DNA of 64,000 nucleotides. Source: Marinobacter sp. SS13-12. Lineage in GTDB: Bacteria > Pseudomonadota > Gammaproteobacteria > Pseudomonadales > Oleiphilaceae. Made by a program: the position numbers and the translations under genes. Shown here one piece after another: positions 1-9,505 of the stretch (position 1 is its first letter; the number at the start of each line of letters is the position of its first letter). The notes beneath the pieces are model-generated. The model worked only from the letters and a program-made list of their open reading frames with translations, searched no databases and was not told where the DNA came from. The stretch spans positions 372,001 to 436,000 of the forward strand of contig NZ_JASSUA010000001.1 in NCBI RefSeq assembly GCF_030227115.1, in the 5' to 3' direction.

Positions 1-1038
1 GGTCCTGCCAAGCATGGCAAGCAGCCGGGTATCCAGCTCAAAATCTTCGTCCCTGGCGCCAAATTCGGCCTTCGCCTTGTCCATCAGGGTCGATACTTCA
101 CCAAAATAAAGGCCCAGATAACACCGGGCCAACGCCATACCATCAAATTCCGGGCGCGCATACTCCACGCCGTGCCCGAGAGCCTCCAGCACACGGGCAG
201 TGTCTTCAACCGCATCCACACACTCCCGCGCCACATCGGTGTCATAGGGAGAAGACGTAAAGACGCCGATTCTGAGGCGTCGCGGTGACTGCTGCATCAG
301 CTCTGCATAGGGCGCTGCCGGCGGTGCAATAACGAACGGATCTCCCACCGCGGGACCGGACAACACGTCGAGCATGGCGGCACTGTCCCGCACAGTTCGC
401 GTTACCACGTGGTCGGTTGAGGCACCGGTCCAGGCTTCGCCAACCAAGGGGCCAGAGGAAATACGGCCACGGGAGGGCTTGAGCCCGAACAGCCCGTTGT
501 AGGCAGCCGGAATACGAATGGACCCGCCACCATCATTGGCACCCGCCATGGGCACGATGCCGGCGGCCACGGCAGCGCCGGAGCCACCACTGGAGCCGCC
601 GGGAGTAAGTTCGGTATTCCAGGGATTACGGGAGGGCCCCCAGAGTCTGGACTCGGTAACCGCCTTGAGACCAAACTCGGGGGTGGCAGTACGGCCAAGA
701 AACACCAGCCCGCCTGCACGGGCCCGCCGAACATACTCGGAATCCTGCCGTGCAACGTTGTTTTTCAGCCCACGGCTGCCGAATGTACAGGGATGGCCCT
801 GTTGCTCCTGGGACAGATCTTTAAGCAGCATGGGAACGCCGGAAAAGGTACCATCAGGCGGGTATGCCTGGCCCAGTGCCTCGGAGAACTGGGGATAGCA
901 GATCGCATTGAGCTTGCCGTTTACTGCAGCTGCCCGGCTGATAGCCGCCTCAGAGACTTCCCGGGCTGACACTTCGTTACGGCGAATCAGGTCGGCAAGC
1001 GCTACCGCGTCGTACCGGAGGTATTCGGATTGCTTCAT
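1..1038 (-). CDS. Amidase signature family protein, C-terminus cut by window edge
   Basis: Amidase-signature (AS) family hydrolase, which cleaves amide bonds with a Ser-cisSer-Lys triad. 346 residues are visible; family members are usually about 450-500, so roughly a quarter is missing beyond base 1. The catalytic Lys is in LLKD (about residue 73). The glycine/serine signature GGSSGGSG lies at about 147-154 and supplies the cis-Ser, and the nucleophile Ser is in GGGSIRIPA (about 173). The start is the ATG at 1038, where the protein opens MKQSEYLRYDAVALADLIRR. It is divergent from the transglycosylase gene, with about 50 bp between start codons. The substrate cannot be told. GatA is unlikely because no gatB/gatC gene is nearby. 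Confidence 0.9.
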   Translation of the reverse strand, partial: MKQSEYLRYDAVALADLIRRNEVSAREVSEAAISRAAAVNGKLNAICYPQFSEALGQAYPPDGTFSGVPMLLKDLSQEQQGHPCTFGSRGLKNNVARQDSEYVRRARAGGLVFLGRTATPEFGLKAVTESRLWGPSRNPWNTELTPGGSSGGSGAAVAAGIVPMAGANDGGGSIRIPAAYNGLFGLKPSRGRISSGPLVGEAWTGASTDHVVTRTVRDSAAMLDVLSGPAVGDPFVIAPPAAPYAELMQQSPRRLRIGVFTSSPYDTDVARECVDAVEDTARVLEALGHGVEYARPEFDGMALARCYLGLYFGEVSTLMDKAKAEFGARDEDFELDTRLLAMLGRT

Positions 1039-1090
1039 GATCGATTCCGTTTGTTATTCTTAACTCTGGAGATTGAGGGAACTAGCGTCT

Positions 1091-2209
1091 ATGAACAAGA
1101 GTCCCGGGCGTCGCTCACTTGCTGTCGCTTTCGTAGTCACGTCCATTATTGCACCGATTCTGTGCGCCAGCGAACAACCGCCGGAGCCAGCAGATAACTG
1201 GACCAGTATCGTCCGCAGCTCTCCCTACTGGGTAAGCCAGGGGGTTTATCACAACATCATCACTATCCGGCGCTGGGTGCTGAAGGAGTCCGGGTACTGC
1301 TCTGACACAGACCGCCATATTCTGTTCGATATGCACGGCCAGTTCCTTGGCTATATTGACGATGAGAGCAGCCGCGAAGGTACCCAGAAGCGGCTGAATG
1401 ACACCAGGCGTTCACTGGCCGCCAGCGGGCGTGCCGAAAACTGGGCCATCGGCGGCCCTGGCACAACCGGCTACCCTTTTGCACTCGCCTGCGACCAGCC
1501 CCACGTCAATCTGGACGAAGCCGTGGCCCGTTATCTCGGCACGCTGCCCTCCGAGTTGATCTGGGGTGCCTGGGATGACCTTTCGTTTGCGTCACAGGGT
1601 AAACCCGAGCCCCTCCACGATGCCCTGATGTATGTCTATGGAACACGCCAGCAACAGCAACGAAACAACGTGCCGGCAACACTGCCAAAATACCTTGCCG
1701 GACAGGTGCTGATCGAAAGCAGCGGCCAGCAAAGGGCCCACTCCACTGCGGATGCCAAAGGCATACTGCAGCTGTCACCGTCGGCGCTCAGCGACTGCCA
1801 GATCAAGCCGTCCAACCACTGGCACCGACTGGCACAGATTGATTGTGCCCTCAGGTTAATGAACCAGAATGCGCGCAACCTGCAGGAACCGTTTGACCGG
1901 CGCTTTGGCGAGTTACCTGCAGACAAACGCGACCAGCTCTTTACCCTGCTGCTGGTTCAGGCCTATCACGGCGGTGCGGGCCGTGTAGAAGCCTTGCTGG
2001 ACGATGACACCCTGTCCAGGCCTGCCGCCTACTTTGCCCGTGAGCATGAGAACTTCAGTGCCGGTGATATCGCGTTTGGTATGGTATTTCACAATCTGGG
2101 ACGGGACCGTTTCGGCCTGGCGTCGTTGTACTATGTGGCGGACGTTCAGCTCGCCACGGAAGCTCTGTGCAAAACTGCGCGTCTTGGCAAAACGCCTTTC
2201 TGCGAGTAA
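1091..2209 (+). CDS. Exported lytic transglycosylase-like protein (SLT domain)
   Basis: Predicted periplasmic murein lytic transglycosylase of the soluble-LT fold, 372 residues. An N-terminal signal sequence (basic start, hydrophobic stretch about residues 9-24, ending near Cys25-Ala) points to export. Cys25 could also be a lipoprotein Cys. The SLT-like motifs are the catalytic Glu in VLIESSG (about 209), followed by AKGILQLSP (about 222-230) and a later QAYHGGAGR segment. The ATG at 1091 is preferred over an upstream TTG at 1073 because GAGGGA lies about 10 bases before it. The N-terminal 190 residues match nothing I know. It is followed after 15 bp by the permease gene and may be cotranscribed. 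Confidence 0.75.
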   Translation: MNKSPGRRSLAVAFVVTSIIAPILCASEQPPEPADNWTSIVRSSPYWVSQGVYHNIITIRRWVLKESGYCSDTDRHILFDMHGQFLGYIDDESSREGTQKRLNDTRRSLAASGRAENWAIGGPGTTGYPFALACDQPHVNLDEAVARYLGTLPSELIWGAWDDLSFASQGKPEPLHDALMYVYGTRQQQQRNNVPATLPKYLAGQVLIESSGQQRAHSTADAKGILQLSPSALSDCQIKPSNHWHRLAQIDCALRLMNQNARNLQEPFDRRFGELPADKRDQLFTLLLVQAYHGGAGRVEALLDDDTLSRPAAYFAREHENFSAGDIAFGMVFHNLGRDRFGLASLYYVADVQLATEALCKTARLGKTPFCE

Positions 2210-2224
2210 TACCGGGAGTCCGCG

Positions 2225-2989
2225 TTGGAACTGACATTCATTCCGGAGGGCCTGACCACCACTACCGCCGGTATCCTGCTGATAAGTTCGGTCATAACCT
2301 CCATGATCACCGCCAGCCTGGGCGCCGGTGGTGGCGTGCTGTTACTGGTGTTGATGGCATTGTGGATCCCGCCTGCGGCGATCATTCCGGTCCACGGCAT
2401 GATCCAGCTGGGCTCCAATACCGGACGGGCAACCCTGACCTGGCGCCATACCGACTGGAAAGCCATAGCGGCGTTCGCACCCGGGGTACTGGTGGGCGCT
2501 GCACTGGGCGCCTGGGTATTGGTGGATCTGCCAACCTACCTCTGGCAGCTGACCATCGGCCTGTTCGTACTCTACCTGTGCTGGGGGCCGGCATTGCCGC
2601 GGGGAGTCTTTGGCAGCAGCGGCATATTCCTGGCGTCGGGCCTGACCAGTTTCATCAGCCTGTTTGTGGGAGCAACGGGCCCGCTGGTGGCATCCTTTAT
2701 CAAACAGATGCACGCTGACCGATTCACCACCGTGGCTACTTTTGCCACGGCCATGACGCTTCAGCATGCTCCGAAAGCCCTGGTGTTCGGGCTTGCCGGC
2801 TTTATGTTCCGGGACTGGCTGTTGTTTATCCTGGCAATGATTGCCTTCGGTTTTGCCGGTACCTGGCTGGGGCTTCATGTGCTCAGATCCATGAGCAACC
2901 GGCACTTCAGCCGCATGTTCAATATCCTGCTCACTCTACTCGCCCTGCGCCTGCTCTGGCAGGCAGGGGGCTCCGCAGGCTGGTGGTAG
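2225..2989 (+). CDS. TauE/SafE-family membrane permease
   Basis: Inner-membrane protein of the sulfite exporter TauE/SafE family (254 residues, about eight hydrophobic segments), a group that moves sulfur-containing or organic anions. The N-terminal half carries the glycine-rich stretch SLGAGGG followed by a hydrophobic helix; the second half repeats the pattern with GATGPLVA. The start appears to be TTG at 2225 after a CGGGAG ribosome-binding site. It sits 15 bp behind the transglycosylase gene and converges on the diguanylate cyclase gene. The family assignment is firm; the substrate cannot be told. Confidence 0.8.
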   Translation: MELTFIPEGLTTTTAGILLISSVITSMITASLGAGGGVLLLVLMALWIPPAAIIPVHGMIQLGSNTGRATLTWRHTDWKAIAAFAPGVLVGAALGAWVLVDLPTYLWQLTIGLFVLYLCWGPALPRGVFGSSGIFLASGLTSFISLFVGATGPLVASFIKQMHADRFTTVATFATAMTLQHAPKALVFGLAGFMFRDWLLFILAMIAFGFAGTWLGLHVLRSMSNRHFSRMFNILLTLLALRLLWQAGGSAGWW

Positions 2990-3007
2990 AGACCTTCCGG
3001 GGCATGG

Positions 3008-5365
3008 TCAGACAGTGCGGTTCTGGTGCGGCAGAGGAACAGTGACTACCTGGTTGCGACCACGGGCTTTGGCGGCATATGTACCATCATCAGCTCTCGC
3101 CATAACTTCACGTGGGCCGGAATCGGCTTTGGACATTTCCGTCAAGCCAATGCTCGCCGTGACACCAAAGGATTTGCCGTCCTGCTCGATGCGGATGGAT
3201 TCAATGCCCCGGCGAATGGACTCTGCCATTTCCTCAGCCCGCTGCAGGCCACAGGCGGGCAGAATAATGCCGAACTCATCACCACCAAGGCGAGCTGCTG
3301 TATCGGATTGCCTCACGGATGCCCTGAGCAGATCCGAAAGACGTCCGAGCAGGTCATCCCCCATCAGGTGCCCACCTTCGTCATTGACCGGTTTGAAGTG
3401 GTCCAGGTCAATCAGCATCAACACACTGGAAACCGTCTTTTTGCTAGCATCACCCAGGCATTTCACCAGGGATGAGTTGAAAGCACGTCGATTGAGCAAC
3501 CCGGTGAGGCTGTCGTGGGTTGCCTCCCAGGACAGCCGCTCTTCTTCACGGCGGCGCTCGCTGTCATCCCGGATCACCAGTGTCAGCTGATGATTGTCAC
3601 TGCCCCGGTGCAGATGCAGCATGGCAAGGTCCACATCGAAGGCCCGCCCGCGATTGTTCCTCATCGTCGCGTAAAGGCTGTCTGCATCCGCGCTGCGCAG
3701 GTAGTCGTCTGGCTCCCAACGGTGGTTTTCGCTTTCTATCTCGACGCGCTCAAAGAAATTGGCCTGCTCGCACCCCTCCGGCAACCCCAGGAAACCACAG
3801 GCAGCCGCATTGGCATAGCGAATAACACCGTCAACATCCAGCATCAACACACCTTCCTGAAGGACACCAAGAATGCTGTCGGCCCGCTCCTGCTCTTCAG
3901 CCAGCTCCGCCTCGATTTCCAGTTCATGGGTGATATCCCGGACCACCGTAATGGTACCCAGCGTTCGCTCTTCCGTACCAAATACGGCCGTCATCACATC
4001 CGCCCACACCAGTTGCTGGTCGTTCCGGGTCTTCAGGCGGAAACGACCGAGGAAAACAGCGTTGTTATTCAGCGCCCCCCGCCAGTCGTCCACGGCACTG
4101 GCACGGTCCTCCTCATACACCTTTCCAAGCAGCGGAGTATGCAGCAGATCATTGGCGTCTATGCCGACAATCCGTTCGAAAGCAGGGTTAACGAATTCAA
4201 TCCGGCCCAGCACATCGGTCTGGATAATGCCAATTGGCGCACTCTGGGTAAGAGAACGGAAGAACGCCTCGCGCTCCGCCAGCGATGCCATCACTTCATC
4301 CCGCTCTTCCATAACGGTGTTGAAAGTTTCTGCCACCTGGCGGATTTCCGAACCACCGGCAACGTCCACAGGCTCGGTGCGGATCCCCAGGTGACGCTCA
4401 CTGATCTGCAGCCCGAGTTTGTGAAGGGGCGCCATCAGGCGCCGGAACACCACCAGCGCCAACGGCGCCGCCACCAGAATGACAATCAGCAACACCTGCA
4501 CAAAACTGTCAGTCAGCCGGCTGACGGGTGCGTAGGCTTCCCGTTCGGGCCATACGGCAGCCACAAACCAGGGCACCTGAGACATCTGCCGTACCGACAT
4601 TATGGTATCCGTACCTTCCTGGTTGCTGGTTCTCAGTGTGCCTTCAAATCCTCCCATGGCATCACGCAGTACCGGGTTTTCGAGCCGTAGTGGGGTCATC
4701 GTTTCACCGGTTCGCCCGTGGGCAAGGGTCACACCGTTGCGGGTCGCAATGCCGATATAGCCGGTCTTGCCGATGCGCACCCCGCTTATTTCCTTCATGA
4801 AATTGTCTCCGGCAAGAAACACCGCACCACCGAGAACCCCGATAAACCGCTGACGATGATCAAAAATGGGCGAGGTAATCATGATCGCCGGCTGGTCCTG
4901 GTAGTTCGACACATAGGGTTCGCTGATAACCGGAGTCAGCTGGTTCGAGGTTTGCTGGAAATACTGGCGCTCACTCACGTTCAACCCGACCTGCTGGTAT
5001 TGCTCCGGGTATTCGGCAATAACATCGCCGCTGGTATCGAACAGGTAGATCCCATCAAACAGATGCTGGAGCGCAATTTCACGTCTGATAAGTACGCGGG
5101 CCCGGGCGGTCAGTACGCTCTCTTCCATGGCAAACCCCTCGGCAACATGGGCGAGCATATTCCTTCGTTGCGCGAGGCGCGTATCCAGATCACCAGCGAC
5201 GAGATCTGCGATCGTCCCCACCTGCTCGCTGGCCTGGGCCTCAAGTTCAGCACGACTGACCAGCGAGCTGACCACCGCCACTACCACTGCTGAAAGCACA
5301 ATGGCAAAGAGCACAAAGGCGACAGCCCGGTTGACGAGACTGACAAACCAGCGCTTCCTCAACAC
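3008..5365 (-). CDS. Membrane diguanylate cyclase (Cache-HAMP-PAS-PAS-GGDEF)
   Basis: Makes cyclic di-GMP from GTP in response to an extracytoplasmic signal. Order along 785 residues: a TM helix (about 13-35), a periplasmic double-Cache-like sensor (about 40-275), a second TM helix (about 285-307), a HAMP-like linker, two PAS domains (about 365-480 and 490-610), then a GGDEF domain. The active-site GGDEF (about 694-698) is intact. RQSD lies five residues before it and matches the RxxD inhibitory site, so product inhibition is likely. There is no EAL domain. It stands alone between the convergent permease gene and the divergent exb operon. The ligand is unknown. Confidence 0.92.
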   Translation of the reverse strand: MLRKRWFVSLVNRAVAFVLFAIVLSAVVVAVVSSLVSRAELEAQASEQVGTIADLVAGDLDTRLAQRRNMLAHVAEGFAMEESVLTARARVLIRREIALQHLFDGIYLFDTSGDVIAEYPEQYQQVGLNVSERQYFQQTSNQLTPVISEPYVSNYQDQPAIMITSPIFDHRQRFIGVLGGAVFLAGDNFMKEISGVRIGKTGYIGIATRNGVTLAHGRTGETMTPLRLENPVLRDAMGGFEGTLRTSNQEGTDTIMSVRQMSQVPWFVAAVWPEREAYAPVSRLTDSFVQVLLIVILVAAPLALVVFRRLMAPLHKLGLQISERHLGIRTEPVDVAGGSEIRQVAETFNTVMEERDEVMASLAEREAFFRSLTQSAPIGIIQTDVLGRIEFVNPAFERIVGIDANDLLHTPLLGKVYEEDRASAVDDWRGALNNNAVFLGRFRLKTRNDQQLVWADVMTAVFGTEERTLGTITVVRDITHELEIEAELAEEQERADSILGVLQEGVLMLDVDGVIRYANAAACGFLGLPEGCEQANFFERVEIESENHRWEPDDYLRSADADSLYATMRNNRGRAFDVDLAMLHLHRGSDNHQLTLVIRDDSERRREEERLSWEATHDSLTGLLNRRAFNSSLVKCLGDASKKTVSSVLMLIDLDHFKPVNDEGGHLMGDDLLGRLSDLLRASVRQSDTAARLGGDEFGIILPACGLQRAEEMAESIRRGIESIRIEQDGKSFGVTASIGLTEMSKADSGPREVMARADDGTYAAKARGRNQVVTVPLPHQNRTV

Positions 5366-5539
5366 GGCAAGCAGCCCCCCGATTCCGAAAACCGTTGACG
5401 GGACACAATGATTTTTTCACAGGGTTTACCAGAGATCTGGCTCACAGGGCAAAGCACCGTTTGTTGTAATTAGTTGTAATTGATCGTCATTCAGCAGTTT
5501 AACAGACAGTTGGCATCCAGGAGGTTACGGACTTGCAAA

Positions 5540-5558
5540 TTCAATGATAATCGTTATT
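5540..5558. promoter_or_regulatory. Fur box upstream of exbB-exbD-exbD-tonB
   Basis: The 19 bp centred on AATGATAATCGTTAT match the classical Fur operator GATAATGATAATCATTATC at 14 of 19 positions by eye. It lies 34 bp before the exbB start codon in an AT-rich stretch, where a promoter is expected. Fur with Fe(II) would repress the TonB system when iron is plentiful. Confidence 0.75.
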
Positions 5559-5591
5559 ATTTAGATCTATTTAACGATTGAGGTTCTCCTG

Positions 5592-6389
5592 ATGTCAGAC
5601 CCCCTGCTCACCGACGCCACCGGACTCAGTGCCGGCCCGGTCAGCCAGCTGATGGAAATGGGCGGCCCTGTAATGATGGTGCTGCTGGCAATTGCCGTTG
5701 CGGGCATGGTGACCTTCGTTTACCTCATGTTATTCGGGACTTTTTTTGCCCCCAGATTCACCGCAAAACTTAAAAAGGCCATTACGGTTTGGCAACAAAA
5801 GCCCGGCGGTGAAGTGCCCGTTCAGCTGCAGCGCAGCGCCGGCCGCTACCGCCGTCTGAACCCGCTGCATGGTCTGGTTGTTGATACCATGAACGCCCGC
5901 CTGAAAGGCACCGACCCACAGCAGATACGGGAAACCGTCGCCAGAGATGCCCATCACGCCCTCGAGCCTTTTGAGGCGCCGCTGAAGATCATTGAGGTGA
6001 TCGCTGCACTGGCACCGCTGCTGGGACTGCTGGGCACGGTAATAGGCATGATGGAAGCCTTCAGCGCCATGGCCGCCACCGAAGGCCGGGCCAATGCGTC
6101 CCAGTTGAGCGGAGGCATATACGAAGCATTGACCACCACCGCAGCGGGCCTGGTGATTGCCATTCCGTTTGCCGCGCTGGCAGCCTGGATTGAATTCCGC
6201 CTTCGGCGGATCCAGAAAACCATCAACAGTGCGCTTGTCAGCGTATTATCCGTGCCACTGGGAGCGCCCGAAAGTTACGAAGCCACGGAGAACGCAGAGC
6301 CTGCCACAGACACCACGCAGGCCCCCCGTCGTTTTGCCGATTATTCCGGAACCGGACAGCAGGGCCGCCTGGCCAATGCAACTGGTTGA
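5592..6389 (+). CDS. exbB: ExbB-type proton channel subunit (MotA/TolQ/ExbB)
   Basis: Inner-membrane proton-channel subunit that, with ExbD, energises TonB using the proton motive force (265 residues). It has three hydrophobic segments: about 22-45, about 133-155 and about 170-195. The family hallmark is the run LAPLLGLLGTVIGMMEAF followed by the later ALTTTAAGLVIAIP. It is the first gene of a tight four-gene operon, overlapping the next gene by 14 bp, and has a Fur box just upstream. The accompanying tonB and iron-type control favour ExbB over TolQ. Confidence 0.9.
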   Translation: MSDPLLTDATGLSAGPVSQLMEMGGPVMMVLLAIAVAGMVTFVYLMLFGTFFAPRFTAKLKKAITVWQQKPGGEVPVQLQRSAGRYRRLNPLHGLVVDTMNARLKGTDPQQIRETVARDAHHALEPFEAPLKIIEVIAALAPLLGLLGTVIGMMEAFSAMAATEGRANASQLSGGIYEALTTTAAGLVIAIPFAALAAWIEFRLRRIQKTINSALVSVLSVPLGAPESYEATENAEPATDTTQAPRRFADYSGTGQQGRLANATG

Positions 6390-6777
6390 ACCAAGACCGG
6401 CACGGCCGGTTCCCATCCGTATTACCCCATTGATTGATGTGGTTTTTATCCTGCTGGTGTTCTTCATGCTCACCAGCCGCCTGCTGCCCGTGAGTTTCAT
6501 GGAGCTGAGCAACAGCACCGGCGATACCAGCCAGGTCACTGGAGAACCCGTGCCCGAAGTAACGGTACAGCGGGATGGCAAAGCTCAGTGGCAAGGGGAA
6601 ACCTGGGCAGTTGAGGCGCTTGTCAGCGAGCTGAGAGCCAGCGGTGTGAACGAGATCAATCTGGCAACTGCATCCGCTACACGCCTGACAGATTTCACCA
6701 CCGCCTACAGCCGGTTATCAGACAGCGGCATCACCACCCACTGGAAGCGTACACCGCAGCCCGCGGAGCAACCATGA
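6376..6777 (+). CDS. exbD: ExbD-type biopolymer transport protein (first copy)
   Basis: Single-pass inner-membrane partner of ExbB, 133 residues. After a short cytoplasmic tail the segment ITPLIDVVFILLVFFMLTS (about 15-33) holds the conserved proton-carrying Asp. The C-terminal part is periplasmic. The frame stays open far upstream, but the ATG at 6376 gives the normal ExbD length and N-terminus. It overlaps the end of exbB by 14 bp and shares ATGA with the next gene, so translation is probably coupled. Confidence 0.88.
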   Translation: MQLVEPRPARPVPIRITPLIDVVFILLVFFMLTSRLLPVSFMELSNSTGDTSQVTGEPVPEVTVQRDGKAQWQGETWAVEALVSELRASGVNEINLATASATRLTDFTTAYSRLSDSGITTHWKRTPQPAEQP

Positions 6778-7183
6778 ACGATCTGGTACCACCGCCGGTC
6801 ACCTCCGGCAAGTCCCTCATGGAGCGCCTGGAAGATGCCCTGCTGCCGCTCATCAACCTGGTGTTCCTGCTGCTGATGTTTTTTATCGTGGCAGGCCAGT
6901 TGTCGGATACGCCGTTACCGGATCTTCCCGGCACCGGGGATCAGGCAGGCAATGAACAGCCCCACGCGGACCTGATCGTTACCGCAGCCGGGGAGTGGCT
7001 GGTAGAGGGGAGAACCGTTGAGGCCCGAGACTTTCCATACGCGCTGCCGGCTCCGGATGAACAGTCCCCCCTTAAAATAGCGGCCGAACAGGACATTGCC
7101 ATGACAGACCTGGAAACCCTGCTTCGCGTGCTTGAGGACAACGGCTACGGGGAAGTCATCCTGCTGACGGAGCCTGCCAGCTG

Positions 7184-7184
<1 letters not shown>
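6774..7184 (+). CDS. Second ExbD/TolR-like protein
   Basis: 136 residues, with the same layout as the gene before it: a cytoplasmic N-terminus, one membrane helix ([19 protein letters not shown], about 22-40) and a periplasmic tail. In the helix the usual acidic residue of the ExbD signature (IDVVF) is replaced by Asn (INLVF). The paired-ExbD arrangement may therefore have one subunit that does not relay protons. It overlaps the first exbD by 4 bp and ends at the TGATG junction with tonB. Confidence 0.82.
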
Positions 7185-7963
<779 letters not shown>

Positions 7964-8081
7964 GCAACTTATTGCCCGGCCAGCAATATCTCGCCCCGAA
8001 GCCAGCAACAGATTGCCTGAGCAACCTCGATCCATCTGCCAGAATAATCTTACTCACTGTTATTAAACACTTTTTCATTTC

Positions 8082-8097
8082 TGGCACGGCCCTTGTT
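8082..8097 (+). promoter_or_regulatory. Putative sigma-54 promoter of hcp
   Basis: TGGCACGGCCCTTGTT matches the -24 element TGGCACG exactly. The -12 element is one base off (TTGT for TTGC). It lies about 65 bp before the hcp start, a normal leader length. Some type VI secretion hcp genes, such as those of Vibrio cholerae, are known to be RpoN-dependent. The change in the otherwise nearly invariant GC of the -12 element lowers confidence. Confidence 0.5.
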
Positions 8098-8160
8098 ACG
8101 TGGGAAGCGTCCAGGGAGAACCCGAGGACACTTATTCATTCAATCGTCATGGAGCAGACT

Positions 8161-8679
8161 ATGCCAACTCCTTGTTATATCAGCATCGAAGGCCAGACCC
8201 AGGGTAACATCACCGCCGGCGCATTCACGTCCGATTCCGTAGGCAACATCTACGTTGAAGGTCACGAAGACGAAGTGCTGGTTCAGGAATTCAGCCACGT
8301 TGTAACCGTTCCGACTGACCCCCAGTCCGGTCAGCCTTCCGGTCAGCGCGTTCACAAGCCGTTCAAGTTCACCTCTGCGCTGAACAAAGCCACACCGCTG
8401 ATGTACAACGCCCTGGCGTCCGGTGAAATGCTGCCGAAGGTAGAGCTGAAGTGGTACCGCACCTCCGTTGAGGGCAAGCAGGAGCACTTCTTCTCCACTA
8501 TCCTGGAAGATGCCACCATCATTGACATCCAGTGCAACATGCCGCACTGCCAGGACGCCGCCAGCGCTGACTTCACCCAGCTGGTCACCGCTTCCCTGTC
8601 CTACCGCAAAGTGACCTGGGAACACGCTGTTGCCGGCACTTCCGGTGCTGACGACTGGCGCTCGCCGATCGAAGGCTAA
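8161..8679 (+). CDS. hcp: Hcp family type VI secretion tube protein (orphan)
   Basis: 172 residues of the Hcp1 family, the hexameric ring protein that stacks into the inner tube of the type VI secretion system and is itself secreted. It has the typical opening MPTPCYISIEGQTQGNI, the VHKPFKFTSALNKATP segment, and the closing YRKVTWEH. The ATG at 8161, with GGAG seven bases upstream, gives the canonical start. An in-frame upstream extension is non-coding. It is monocistronic: it has its own candidate sigma-54 promoter and an intrinsic terminator right after the stop. No other type VI gene is in the window, so this is an orphan copy. Confidence 0.9.
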   Translation: MPTPCYISIEGQTQGNITAGAFTSDSVGNIYVEGHEDEVLVQEFSHVVTVPTDPQSGQPSGQRVHKPFKFTSALNKATPLMYNALASGEMLPKVELKWYRTSVEGKQEHFFSTILEDATIIDIQCNMPHCQDAASADFTQLVTASLSYRKVTWEHAVAGTSGADDWRSPIEG

Positions 8680-8700
8680 GCCCTCCGGTCCAGTCAGTCA

Positions 8701-8734
8701 CAACGGCCAGCCCTTGCTGGCCGTTGTTGTTTTT
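8701..8734 (+). terminator. Intrinsic terminator after hcp
   Basis: Perfect 11-bp stem (CAACGGCCAGC pairing with GCTGGCCGTTG), a 4-base loop and a T-rich tail, starting 21 bp after the hcp stop codon. Confidence 0.88.
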
Positions 8735-8803
8735 ACGGGAAGCCCAGTACAAGGTATTATCAGGGGATGGTTGCTTTCCCCTCCTTCTGCACGCGTCTGG
8801 CCC

Positions 8804-9505
8804 ATGACTATTGAACCTTCCAAAGCCCACAGGTTGGGCCAGCTTATGTGCGAAACGACCAGTGCCATTCTCTGGCCCCCCGCAAAAGACTGGGTCCGCA
8901 AACAGGCCCCGGCCACAACCCTGCTATGCCGGGTCGGCTCCGGCCAGGCTACCTATCATCGATTTGACCCGCGCCTGAAACAGCACCAGATCACCTACGG
9001 CAAACGCATGATCATGGCCAAGCACCAGCCTGACGCGGTGGCCGGCTGGCTTTCCGGGCGTGAGATACGGCAGCGCAAGTATTTTGACGGCGAGGTCACC
9101 ACACTGAACCTGCTGGCGCACACCTGTTGCCACGAATTTGCCCACCTGCTCCAGCATGTATCCGGCCAGCGCTATCGTGGCTCCGTGCACAACACGCACT
9201 TCTACCGGATACTGGATGAACTCCACGGCAGCGGCGGGGCCGACGCCGCCAGGCGCCATCTGGCAGAGCAGGCAGAGAGTGCCGGCATTCCGGTACCCGA
9301 CGAGACCATCCAAGCTCCGGATACTCGCCAGTTAATGTTGAAGTGGGCGGTAGGGGACGCGGTTGGCTTTGGTGCCGGCAGGCGCCAACTGCAAGGCACG
9401 ATTATCCGGGTGAACCGCAAGACCTGCACGGTGGAGGGTACCGGGGCGTGCCGGGGATTAAGGTACCGGGTGCCGGTGGTTCTGTTACGCGCTCTCGCCG
9501 ACTGA
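8804..9505 (+). CDS. SprT-like putative zinc metalloprotein
   Basis: 233 residues. The centre carries HEFAHLLQH, an HExxH zinc motif, and a third possible ligand in VHNTHFYRIL about 20 residues later. This is the arrangement of SprT/Wss1-type minimal metalloproteases. The region before it lacks the long N-terminus of typical proteases. The C-terminal 60 residues (WAVGDAVGFG...GTIIRVNRKTCTVEG) read like a small beta-barrel, SH3- or KOW-like. The start is ATG at 8804. The last 21 bp overlap the convergent end of nasA. Function is not established. Confidence 0.65.
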   Translation: MTIEPSKAHRLGQLMCETTSAILWPPAKDWVRKQAPATTLLCRVGSGQATYHRFDPRLKQHQITYGKRMIMAKHQPDAVAGWLSGREIRQRKYFDGEVTTLNLLAHTCCHEFAHLLQHVSGQRYRGSVHNTHFYRILDELHGSGGADAARRHLAEQAESAGIPVPDETIQAPDTRQLMLKWAVGDAVGFGAGRRQLQGTIIRVNRKTCTVEGTGACRGLRYRVPVVLLRALAD

